From positions 39,536 to 103,535 of the forward strand of contig VKHL01000104.1 in NCBI GenBank assembly GCA_015146655.1: 64,000 nucleotides of DNA, written 5' to 3'. The notes under the pieces were generated by a model that ran no database searches, was not told the DNA's origin, and saw only the letters and a program-made list of their open reading frames with translations. The position numbers and the translations under genes are program-made. Source of the stretch: Ochromonas danica. Taxonomy: Eukaryota > Sar > Chrysophyceae > Chromulinales > Chromulinaceae. How positions within the stretch are numbered: the first letter of the stretch is position 1; each line of letters begins with the position of its first letter. Positions 22,100-31,940 of the stretch are shown here, in pieces.

Positions 22100-23028
22100 T
22101 CAGTCATCTGCATTGCTTGGCTTGGAGACAGTCTTAGGCAGGTCTATTGTTGAAAAATCGATGGTAATGACTTCTTGCAAAGAAGAAGTGAATTGCCGAA
22201 GCTTAACTTTGGCCATATTGAGCATTCGCCTCGATGCGATCATACTCGATACTTTGGCATATTTGTCAGACATGAAGACAACTTCACCAATACCGCTTTG
22301 AATGATGACCTTCGCACATTCATTGCATGGGAAGAGTGCTACATACATCTACCGCACATATCACATCAAATGAGTACCTTTATGAGACAGGGAGGTTTGG
22401 TTGGGATGGAGGGTAGCTTACCGTGCAGCCTTTGACATCGGCGCTGTTCTTGTTAAGAATCGCATTCAGTTCAGCATGACAGACGTACTACAGCAAGACA
22501 GACTGATATTATAACCAAGAAATCGACATGAAGAAAGAGGAGACTTACAGGATATTTGGTGTCTAGCTCATTGTCAGCTTCTCTATCCCATGGCAGTTCA
22601 TCATCACTACAGCCTTTGGGGAAGCCATTGTATCCTATGCCCACAATACGCTTCTCTTCATTAACAATACAAGCCCCAACTTGAGTGGAAGGATCCTTGG
22701 ACCTCATTGCTGACAAGAAGGCAACAGACATAAAATAGTCGTCCCAAGGGAGAGCGTTGGCTCGTTTGGCAACACGTTTTATTTTCCTTTCATTCTCCTC
22801 GCATGGCTCACAAAGCACTGCCACATCACTTTTCGATTCGACATGCTCTACAATCCGCTTCGTGCCAGCTACGGTGGGTAAGTCCTCGCTTTCCATTTCC
22901 TCAAACTTTGACTCTGAATGAACAAATTTGAATTCCATGGAATCGGAACACATTCCAATGGAATATGCTGCCGACATCTTGAAGTTAACTGATGTGAACC
23001 TCATGTTTGCAAAAGTTTCATGAATCAA
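22100..23028 (-). CDS. Deoxycytidylate (dCMP) deaminase
   Basis: Deaminates dCMP to dUMP, feeding thymidylate synthesis. Three exons, 22549–23028, 22422–22487 and 22100–22348, all in phase 0, give 264 residues. The catalytic domain begins near [19 protein letters not shown]. It has [11 protein letters not shown], the zinc-binding CHAELNAI block in the small second exon (His and catalytic Glu), and PCNEC in exon 3 (the two Cys ligands). All three zinc ligands and the Glu are present. The ~90 residues before the domain are acidic and poorly conserved; translation may start at the first Met or at the Met of MSAAYS (22977). Confidence 0.92.
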
Positions 23029-23652
23029 AGTAACTCACGTAGTCGGGAAATGGCCAGAAGTGCCAAAACCTGGGCAGCGAAAACAACAACGGTGATTATT
23101 ATCTGATCCTGATCAAGATAAATTATCTATCTACTCATCTGACCAGCCTTACATCTTGAATAACAATAATTCGAGTTAGTCTATAGCTTTCTCCTAACCC
23201 TAAACCTACACATAAATCGATATTCTACAAATCTCGTTCGCTTAAAGTTAAGATTACCGGTTATCTACGGCCACTGTTTACAATAATACAACTAACACTC
23301 ACTTAACTTCAAAAACAGCTGCAGTAAACATCATACCTTCGCTTCAAATCATTGTTTGATTGGAATAAGAATGATCAAAAACAACTGTTTCACTTGATAA
23401 GTTCTTGTTGATTTGGTGAGTTGTTTTTTATAAATACCTGGTTATTGATAAAGGCTATGATGGTAAAATTGACTGAAAAGCTTGCAAGAGAGTAATAAGT
23501 AATAAGTAAATAGGTTCTGATTTTAAGGGGAGAAGACAGCAAGCGAGAGAACAAGATCAGAAGTAGAGCGACGGTAAAGATTATAGGAAGTAAAAAGATT
23601 GATTATGAAGAGTTAGCCTACGGCTGGAAAAAATAGTAAAGCATCTCTAAGC
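23029..23652. other. Intergenic region upstream of dCMP deaminase
   Basis: AT-rich, no gene recognised. A short telomere-like CCTAACCCTAAACC stretch lies near 23193; two units only, probably chance or a telo-box-like promoter motif. Confidence 0.5.
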
Positions 23653-23925
23653 GAATGATGACGCAGGTGCGTATAGTAAAAGGCGATAGGCACATTTGCA
23701 AACATCACCATTCCGAGACATGTTTTCTTGGTAACTAAGTGTACAGAACAAGCACGAAGTGGGAGGACGACCTCACCCATGCGATGCCGTGTGAAGTTAA
23801 CTCTTCTCTTGCTGTATGCCCTTGTTCTTCCATCCCACATCCCATTCCAACTCAGTAATTGGTCAACATGAACAGCAATTGTATTAAACTTTGCTATTTT
23901 GCATTGAACAGCAAGTGATAGGAAG
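23540..23925 (+). pseudogene. Duplicated promoter and first codons of the SDR gene (broken copy)
   Basis: Resembles 23930–24340 at an offset of about 397 bp. It includes a copy of the SDR start, where MNSNYIGLYLFALTA in the intact gene corresponds to MNSNCIKLCYFALNS here. The similarity then stops at about 23920 as the next promoter copy begins, so only the 5' end of a tandem paralogue is left. An 81-bp block (23653–23733) is identical to 24050–24130, while the flanks are clearly diverged. Confidence 0.65.
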
Positions 23926-24049
23926 AGGGTGGAAGAACAAGAACAGATGAGAGAAGAAGAAAGAAAGGTAAAAGATGATAGGAGGTGAAAAGAATTGTTG
24001 ATGTGGAGGTTGGCCTACGGCCGGAAAAAATTAGAAAAGTTCTCTGAGT

Positions 24050-24130
24050 GAATGATGACGCAGGTGCGTATAGTAAAAGGCGATAGGCACATTTGCAAAC
24101 ATCACCATTCCGAGACATGTTTTCTTGGTA
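24050..24130 (+). promoter_or_regulatory. 81-bp block identical to 23653–23733, upstream of the SDR gene
   Basis: Lies 155–235 bp before the SDR ATG. Perfect identity here contrasts with many differences on both sides in the same duplication. That suggests a conserved regulatory block or local gene conversion. A minus-strand frame also stays open through both copies, so a coding explanation is not excluded. Confidence 0.4.
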
Positions 24131-24284
24131 GCAAAGCCCAAAGTACTAGTGAAAAGTGGGGAAATAACCTCACCCATACGATGCTGTGTGAAGTTAACTC
24201 TTCTGTTGCTGTATGCTCTCAGAATCTTCTGTCCCACATCATCATACCACATCACATTCCAACAACTCGAAGTAATTGGTCAAC

Positions 24285-25214
24285 ATGAATAGCAATTATA
24301 TTGGACTTTACTTATTTGCATTAACAGCTTGTATTACTACAGCATTTAAACATATTCGACCTGTCCCTAGTTCTCTTCTTTCTCACCTACGGAATGCAAA
24401 TAAAGATGACTATTCAATCGCTGATCAGAAAGCACGATATGCTAAAGCTATCGCAGAACAAAATAACAGAGTGACAAATATTGATAGTATCTATGATCCT
24501 TCCTTTGTAAAAGGTAAGAAAGTCTTGGTAACAGGTGGTAATCGAGGTATTGGCTTGGCTATTGCCAATGAGCTGGTTCGTCATGGTGCCCACGTCATCA
24601 TTACTACACGTCAACCTGCTCACCTTCCAGGTATTCAAGAAGTAAGTGATATTGATGTCACTGATGATTCTTCCGGGAAGAAGTTAGCAGATGCTCTAGG
24701 GAAGGAGTCAATTGACATTTTGATCAATAATGCTGGATATTTCTATGCTCCAGTTGAGACATTACAAACACTCAACTTTGCTGAAGAAAAGAAGATGATT
24801 GATATCTGTGCATTAGGTCCTTTAAGGATTACTTCTGCACTTTATAATGCTGAGCTTCTTCGTGCTGGTAGCAAGGTCATTATAATCTCTTCACAAGGTG
24901 GAAGTCTTGCTTGGAGATTAACACAAAATCCTGATGGTCATGACTATGGTCATCATATGTCTAAAGCTGCGGCGAATATGGCTGGTGTCTTACTCTCTCA
25001 AGAGTTGAAGAAAGCAGGTATTGCTGTAGGTATTCTTCATCCAGGATTTAACAAGACAGACATGACTAAGAAATACGAGGCGATCTGGGAGGAAGAAGGA
25101 GCTGTTGACAGCTCTGTTGGAGCTAAGCGTGTTATTCATGAGATTGGTAAGCTCTCACTAGAGAAAACAGGCAGTTTTATCAATTGTGAAGATGGCCTGC
25201 TTATTCCCTGGTAG
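24285..25214 (+). CDS. Short-chain dehydrogenase/reductase with a likely plastid-targeting leader
   Basis: 309 residues, intronless, starting at ATG 24285. A hydrophobic signal sequence (YLFALTACITTA) is followed directly by FKHIRPVPSSLL, which is Phe-led and basic. That resembles the signal plus transit peptide of heterokont plastid proteins. A classical SDR Rossmann domain follows: TGGNRGIG for NAD(P) binding, DVTD, NNAG, and ISSQGGS with the catalytic Ser region. The usual YxxxK active site reads YGHHMSK, so the residue four before Lys is His, with a Tyr two positions earlier. The substrate is unknown. A truncated duplicate of its 5' end lies just upstream. Confidence 0.8.
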   Translation: MNSNYIGLYLFALTACITTAFKHIRPVPSSLLSHLRNANKDDYSIADQKARYAKAIAEQNNRVTNIDSIYDPSFVKGKKVLVTGGNRGIGLAIANELVRHGAHVIITTRQPAHLPGIQEVSDIDVTDDSSGKKLADALGKESIDILINNAGYFYAPVETLQTLNFAEEKKMIDICALGPLRITSALYNAELLRAGSKVIIISSQGGSLAWRLTQNPDGHDYGHHMSKAAANMAGVLLSQELKKAGIAVGILHPGFNKTDMTKKYEAIWEEEGAVDSSVGAKRVIHEIGKLSLEKTGSFINCEDGLLIPW

Positions 25215-25502
25215 TCAGTCGTCCCCTGGCAGTTGTTGTGACTAACTTGTGGGCCATCATTGTCTCTGTTACTAACTGACTAACTAAGTAATACCACATG
25301 TCACTTGAGTGGAGGATACGGTTTGACAGCGTAATTCTTATTGTATCTTCTCCCAAAAGTATCTTCTATAGTTTGCATCTGGATTGATTTCTATTTAATT
25401 TATGCTTGAATGCACATCGTCAGCAGTTGACAACAACTCATCAGTGTTTGACAATACTGAACGAATTCTAACATGGGTAGGGATAGCGAATTACCATACG
25501 AT

Positions 25503-26787
25503 CTAATCATCATTTTGGAATTGCTCCACCTCTTTTGATTCAGCTCTGAAATGTTCAGTGAGGATAATCTGTGCTAGCTGATGAGAGATGGAGACTGCTT
25601 CCACCTTGTGTGAGAGATTCTCAGGTAATGGAAGAGTATCCAAGACAAAGACCTTGGTCAAAGCAGATTTTTCAATAGTCTCCGATGAATGCTCAGTGAA
25701 AAGACCGTGAGAAGCACAAACATAGACATGTTTCGCTCCAGCGGCCTTGAATCGCTCAGACAACACCGTGATAGTACCAGCAGTGTCAATGAGATCATCC
25801 ACGATAACAACATCTCCACCTTTAACATCAGGAGCAGTCTAGTGATAAGAATCCAGGCAATCAAGAAGAATAAGAGAGACCGTCATACTAAAAAGGGTTA
25901 TAGTAACATGACTTTACCTCGGAGAATGTAGTCAATTCATTTGCATCACAAGGTCCAGTGGAAGCATCAGCAGCAAAGTATGGGATAAATTTAACAGGCT
26001 TCGTGTAATGCTTTTGTAAAGCTTGCTGGAAATTGCGTGCTTTCTTAAATCCTTCAGCATTTGGTGTGACTACCGTAATAGGCTCTTTCAAAACTTTATT
26101 CTTGACAAGATGATCGATAAATAAGTCAGATGTCAAGAATGTCTCGACAGGGACAAGGTTATCAAAGAAGCAAGCTTCATGACCTTGACCAGGTCTCTGA
26201 AGATCTACTGCAATGATACGATCAACACCCAATGCTTCTAGCATAGCAGCAAAATCAGCTGCACCAGATGAAAGGAAACGTGAGTTATATTTAGTAGATA
26301 ATTGTGTGCCTCGTCGATGATGCTTATATCCAAAATAAGGAATGACAGCAATAATACGACGAGCATCTGATCGTCTCATACAGGATACCGTTAATAACAA
26401 CTCCATGATCGAGTCATTCACTGGGGCAGCACAACTTTGAATGACAAAGACATCTTTACCACGTACATTATCAGCAACTTGTACAGCAACTTCACCATCA
26501 GCAAAACGTGTTAATGTCATATTACAAAGTGGTACATTAATCTCTTTTGACACTTTCTCTGCTAAAGTCGGATGAGCAGTCCCAGTCACTAGAACTAATG
26601 AATCTAATGTCACAGGATTAGGGCGTCGAAATGTTTTGGGACCACTTCGTGTATTCACGGTACCAAAAGAAGGTCTTTGGATAGGTTTGCCACCATTACT
26701 CCCTTCCATTAAAGCAGAAGAAAACCCATTCAAATAACTCAAGGTCAAAGCAGGCAAACCACCTGTGATCAATAATCTTCTAGCCAT
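25503..26787 (-). CDS. Ribose-phosphate pyrophosphokinase (PRPP synthetase)
   Basis: Makes PRPP from ribose 5-phosphate and ATP for purine, pyrimidine, NAD, His and Trp synthesis. Two exons, 25918–26787 and 25503–25838, intron of 79 bp, give 401 residues. Both phosphoribosyltransferase-fold halves are present: TRFADGEVAVQV, VIPYFGYKHHRRGTQ, VDLQRPGQGHEACFFD and the PRPP loop VVIVDDLIDTAGTI. The segment aligned with the flexible YARQDR loop of bacterial class I enzymes reads YKHHRRG, so ATP handling or regulation may differ. The first ~60 residues are extra and could be an organelle-targeting leader (MARRLLITGGLPALTLSY). Confidence 0.9.
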
Positions 26788-27053
26788 GGCTTCCTACTAC
26801 GAATAAAATATAGCTCTCGAAAAGAGAGGTCGACAAAGACCCTTGAGGAGCAAGCGGTAGAGATGTCTAATTGCAAATGCGTTGTGTTGGCTGGTGTGTT
26901 GCTGGGCAGAAGGGAAGTGAGACGTTAGTAGTTATTATTGTATTGCGTGTGACGTATCTAGTACTACACTGCGCGGGGAATTCTAGAGTTTTCGTGTTTT
27001 CCATTCGATTTTATCTCTTTTGTTGTTGTTGGAGAGAATGACTGCTGAAGCTG

Positions 27054-27732
27054 ATGATAATAAATACTGTAATAACTAGACATATGCTTGGGTTATCTAG
27101 ACGATTCACTTTATCTAGTAGGCAGATAGTATACAATAGTGGTTGCTTTAGTTGTTGTTATAGTAATACAAAAAGACTTCTCTTTTCTTCTTCCTTCAAT
27201 ATTGAATCAAATGATAATAACAACAGCAGTAGTAGTAGTAGTAGACACCGTTGGAGTACACATGAAGATTGGCTTCTTAGACGAGGTGTATATAACTTTG
27301 GAACAGATTGGAAGCAAGTTGTCCTAGTCTATCTACCTCATCTCTCTGTTAGTCAATGTGCACACAGATGGCGTTTGTCACTTGATCCAAGTCATAAAAT
27401 TAGTTCTTTTACTGTAGAGGTCAGTCACAGTCAGACCGTCTTTTTATCACACCCCCTATCCCCTGTCCTACTTGAGTAATCAACAACTTTCCTACTTCAT
27501 CTCATCTCACTGTACTTTATTATTATCGTCACTATTATTAACTTACACCACCTCTCTCTTGAGTTATAATTTACTGATCTTTACCTTGACTTATTAATAG
27601 GAAGATAATAAACTAAGAGAGCTAGTTAGAGAATTTGGAGAAGAGAATTGGAAAGTAATTGGTGCCAACATGGAAGGTCGTCATCCTCGTGATTGCCGTA
27701 TGAGGTAATAGCTATACAGTGTGTGTGTGTGT

Positions 27733-27821
<89 letters not shown>

Positions 27822-28870
27822 TGTGTGTGTGTGTGCGCGCACGCTATCCCTTGGTATCTCGTCAAGTTGTGTCTCACTATATACTCTCTCTGTGTATGGC
27901 TAGATGGATCACCCTTAGTAGTAATGCAATGAAGAAAGAACATAAGAGAGAAAGCATGGAGATGATTTCCAAGTCATCTGATGATAGTTGTTCAGATGTG
28001 TCAAGCACAGAACTAAATCAATCCCCCTTATCAGAATCGACTAGTAATCTTCCTAGTCGGTCTCTAGTTTTTCCTCAGTACAAGCGTAACGTGAAAATGC
28101 CAAGACAAGTAGTAGAACGAAAATATGCTCAGACATCATTGAGTCGACCTCGTCAATGGACACCTGAGGAAGATCAACGACTTGAAAATGCAATTGAAGA
28201 AATTGGATTAAGAGATTGGACTGCTGTGGCTAAACTAGTAGAAACTCGTGATCGAGAACAGTGTCATCATCGATACTATTATCTTCGTCAATTAGGTGCA
28301 ATGAAACAACTTTGGACCTCCGCGGAAGATGAAACACTACGACTTGGTGTTGAACAATACAGTGAAGATGTGGAACCAAATTGGGCAGTTATTGCGACGA
28401 ACATTCCTCGACATACTGCACGTGACTGCAAAACAAGGTAAGATCTTTTGTAAAGTTGGATCAATCGAATGTTAATTGTTGTTGTTTCAAGGTGGGAATT
28501 CTATTTAGCACGACAATTGAATATGACACCTTGGAGTGAAGAAGAAGATGAAATACTAATAGCCTTGCGCAAAGAGAATCTTCCGCTATATCCTATCAGT
28601 CGGAAGTTACCTGGTAGAACGATAGAATCCATTAAAGCTCGATGTGATGAAATAGGAATGGGTTTCTATCAGGTAAAAGAGCCATGGTCAGAGGAAGATG
28701 TTAAAATTTTGAAACAAGCCGTTGAAGAGTTTACTGTAAATGGTAGAATAAATTGGAGAAAGGTTAGCAAAAGGTTGCCAGGAAGATCTGGTCGTTCAAT
28801 AGTGTGTAAGTACAATAATCTCGTGAAGCCTCGCCACGAAAAGTCTACTCCGCCCTCGACTAGTGATTAA
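27054..28870 (+). CDS. Protein with six MYB/SANT repeats
   Basis: Four exons, 27054–27419, 27601–27704, 27904–28437 and 28492–28870, give 460 residues. Six Trp-based MYB repeats follow one another: WSTHEDWLL; EEDNKLRELV (built across the first intron); WTPEEDQRLENAI; WTSAEDETLRLGV; WSEEEDEILIAL; and WSEEDVKILKQAV. Repeats of this number are seen in SNAPc subunit 4 and in some DNA-binding MYB proteins. The first 45 residues are Arg/Ser/Tyr-rich without acidic residues (HMLGLSRRFTLSSRQIVYN) and look like an organelle presequence, which would be unusual. A DNA-binding role is likely; promoter recognition by analogy with SNAPc4 is only a guess. Intron 2 holds a long GT microsatellite. Confidence 0.8.
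27719..27840. repeat. (GT)n microsatellite in intron 2 of the MYB gene
   Basis: About 118 bp of nearly pure GT with two TATG interruptions, ending GCGCGC. It makes up over half of the intron at 27705–27903. Confidence 0.97.
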
Positions 28871-29126
28871 TAGACCATGCTCTTGTTTATGTTGGTATCT
28901 ACATTTAATTGATCACTCTCTTGTAATACTAACAACACGCAAAAATGTTTTATTGAGGAGACAATCATCTTGCATGATAATTACATGCTATGTGTACTAA
29001 AAAGGAACTAAACTTCGTCCAACAAAAATTGCAGTTCGGTTCATAAAACCTCACAACAAAACTACCATTAGGCTGTTATATAGGAAGCAAAAAAACAAAC
29101 CATGCTAGAGGTGATTATTACTAGTA

Positions 29127-30759
29127 TTAGATGAGATTGTCGACCACAATTGCCAAACCTTGTAACACCACCTCCGCCACAATGAGATAAATGACAATCC
29201 ACTCTAACTTTACTGCATGAGCGTTCTCCATTTGTTGTTGTAAGACCTCTAACAACTCACGAAGCATATCAAGACGCTTATTGAGGATCTCAGTTCGACC
29301 ACTCATTTCCAAATAGCTGCTAACCTACACAAAGAAAGCAGAGAACAAAATAGGATTAAACGTGAGATAATAAGACTCATCAGGTTACACTAATATGAAT
29401 ATACCATTTTGTAATCGGATTCAAATATTTTCTCTTTCCAGAAGAAATCGGGTGTATCTAAACAAACACATCAAAAGTTAATCCAACGGTTCATGAAACT
29501 AGAGAGCTATCTAGATTAGTCCACTTACCGAGAATCTCAGTGTGTAAGTTAACATCATGACGAATAACAAAGACTTCTCCAATCATCATTCCTAACTGTC
29601 TTTCAGATAGATGTACTTTTCCATAAGCTGCTAAAGCTTCAGGAATATATTTATATTCTTCCACTTTCTGCTCAATACGAGCTTCAAAGATAGCCAAGAC
29701 ACTCGACTGGGCAATAGCAAAGGAAACTGCAAGTCTTTGTTTAGATAAGCTATCCTCTGGTAATGAGATAACATCATTGGCAATGGTGATAGACTTCTCC
29801 TCTGGTGAGATAACGAAAGCCATATCATCTTCACCTGACTCAAACTCCGTGGTGCCAACCATTCCTTTAGTCACAAACATGCGAATAGTTTTCAATAATC
29901 CGGCTTCTTCTCCTCGAGGGAACCCCCAGAATACAGCTGCACCAAAGTCAAAGACAAAGACTTCTCTTGCACCATAACCAGATAGACTGTGTGGCACTTT
30001 GTTTGGGTTGGAAGACTCTTGATTTGAATCCTGTCTAGAAAGAAGTTCACCTGTGGTATTTTTCTCTTGTACCTTTGACAATAAATAAGCATCTAAGCTG
30101 TTAAGTGCAGACTGTGTATTGCCCACATGAAGAGGGTTGGTTGTGGAACCTGGATTGCTACTACTTAATGTGAATAATTTAGGAGTTGTAGCATGTTCCA
30201 TTTCATCCTCTTTAGAACTAAAATTAACGATTGGAAAAGATTGACTTGCTTTAGATGGATCTTCTGCACCTGGTTTGTATAAGTGCAAGACATCATTGTG
30301 TAGTTCAAATTTCCAATCAAATAATAAATCTCCTGCTCCGACGAGATAATCCAATAACTTCTGAACATCAATCTCACTGGAAATGCAACAGAAATATACT
30401 CTCCTCTTCTTTCTTTTCGTTTGAAACTCACCTCCTTTCGAACGTGCAGCTAACTTCTTACGTTGACGACCTGTACGAACAACACGATTACCATATCCCT
30501 GATTTTCAGCAAAATCGTGATATGGGCTTCCTCCATTATCCAAATCGTCATCTGTATTTAGTCCATCATCACCAACACCTAAGGCATTAAAAGGTTGGCG
30601 AAAGCTTCCTGGTAAGGATGAAGCAAGTTGATAATATTGTCCACCTGGTCGTCGCCGACCATATGCTGCTTCAGAATCGGAAAAAGCATTATCAGTTGGT
30701 GTATCATGTATATGAAGATCTGATTGTGATCTTTCTTTCTTCTTTCTTGGAAACGCCAT
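29127..30759 (-). CDS. RMD1/DUF155 family membrane protein
   Basis: Three exons, 29529–30759, 29405–29457 (53 bp) and 29127–29324, give 493 residues. The first ~115 residues are charged and disordered, ending in a Lys/Arg-rich patch (KRKKRRVYFCC). The DUF155 domain follows, with VFVFDFGAAVFWGF, a Glu-rich segment and SEEKSITIANDVISL. The signature end is DTPDFFWKEKIFESDYKM, then EILNKRLDMLRELLEVL and WIVIYLIVAEVV, a single C-terminal membrane anchor. Yeast and mammalian relatives include RMD1 and RMND1; RMND1 supports mitochondrial translation. The N-terminus here lacks an obvious presequence, so it is closer to the RMD1/RMD8 type. Location is uncertain. Confidence 0.88.
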
Positions 30760-30990
30760 TGTTGCAAGTACAAGAGGAAATAGATGAACAGCCTACCACT
30801 CTCACTCAACAAATAGAAGATGATGACGATGTTGATGGTGAAGGAGAAAGGTTCGATTTCGATTGTGGTTTCCAAGTTTGGCTGGTGGAGATTGTACAGC
30901 AGGAATATCCCACGCAGACACGACACACTGTGTGGTTGCAGCCATTCACCCCTCTTCCCCTAGTATTGTCTTTGTAGTGGAGATACTAAG

Positions 30991-31160
30991 TAACTTACCT
31001 GTTCATGTCGTGGAGGCGGTCAAGCGGACCTCTGCACGTGCTGAAAGGGGGCCATTGCACTGGGTGAAAACCCTGCGGTCTCCAATCAGCACTGACCGGG
31101 GCAACCCGTGTCAATGGAATAATTTTTGACAGCTGGAGGATGCGTTTTACGCAACTCCAA
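30991..31160 (+). ncRNA. U1 spliceosomal snRNA
   Basis: The gap between the RMD1-like and GDPD genes carries all U1 landmarks in order. The 5' end is taACTTACCTG, complementary to 5' splice sites. A first stem-loop has the loop GGTCAAGCGG, which partly fits the U1-70K site. The second has CCATTGCACTGGG, the U1A-type loop. A third hairpin is TGACCGGGGCAACCCGTGTCA. An Sm site AATTTTTGA and a terminal stem-loop GGAGGATGCG/ACGCAACTCC follow. Total length ~170 nt, close to the usual 164. The two first bases differ from the AU of most U1 RNAs. Recognised by eye, without covariance scoring. Confidence 0.85.
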
Positions 31161-31940
31161 ACCCCCTTTTCATCCATCTCTTCACTCTTCTTTCTACTCT
31201 TTTTCTTTACATACGTTATCAATCTAACCTTCTTCGTCGTCATGCATTCGTTCACATTTTAATCTGAGACTATATGCAATTGAAACTGTCAACTTATGAA
31301 GTTAATGGGGACCGCTTTCATATTGGGATGTTCCTTTTTAAGTATTGCGAGTTAGAAGAGAAACAAGCAAAGGGGCAAGTACAATAACAGTTTAGAACTA
31401 TGACAACCGAACTGCTGATAGCATATGGGCTCAATTGTTGGCTTGTTACAACTAGAATTGTAACAAGCAAACAAATCAGCCCATGTACTATCTGAAGTCG
31501 GGATCTCGCAACTATCATAGCATAATTAGCAACTTGTATCATAATGCGTACGTTGATTTCCCTCAGGTTCTCATAAAGCAAGCCGAATCAAGACCCCATT
31601 CCATTAATCTCGATACTCTTGGATAACCCAGAATGTGGTTGATCAGCAATATTTCAAATACGACTTTATCAGCTTTCTATGAATATTGTCAACAGTTTCA
31701 GAAGCTGAAAAGCGACCAAAGCGCTACGGCAATCTGTCCTTTTACAAGATTTGTCATTCAATTTAATGTAATATGCAAACAAAGCGTGTACCACCGTACA
31801 CACTGGTTAATGAATGTTATGCAAATGACAACACACCAGTTGGCCGTGTTGATCATCTCAGTGTTAACTTAAGAGAGTATCCTAGAGTTGTGGGGAAAGT
31901 TGATTTTCCACTTGAACAGACACACCCGAACAAGCAGTCC
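31161..31940. other. Intergenic region between U1 and GDPD
   Basis: No gene recognised apart from an imperfect hairpin at 31425–31484. Frames open here are short and lack domains. Confidence 0.5.
31425..31484. repeat. 60-nt hairpin
   Basis: ATGGGCT and GCTTGTTACAA on the left arm pair with TTGTAACAAGC and AGCCCAT on the right, around the loop ctagaa. The middle 9 bp of the arms pair partly. Could be a small MITE relic or an RNA hairpin; nothing decides. Confidence 0.7.

Noticed and set aside
23191-23207. Telomere-like CCTAACCCTAAACC
   Set aside because: Only about two units; not an interstitial telomere array.
27693-27943. Poly-Cys/Val and poly-Thr/His frames
   Set aside because: Translations of the GT microsatellite in an intron.
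30847-30862. tRNA B-box-like GGTTCGATTTC
   Set aside because: No A box upstream and no acceptor stem; the sequence lies in the 5' flank of the RMD1-like gene.
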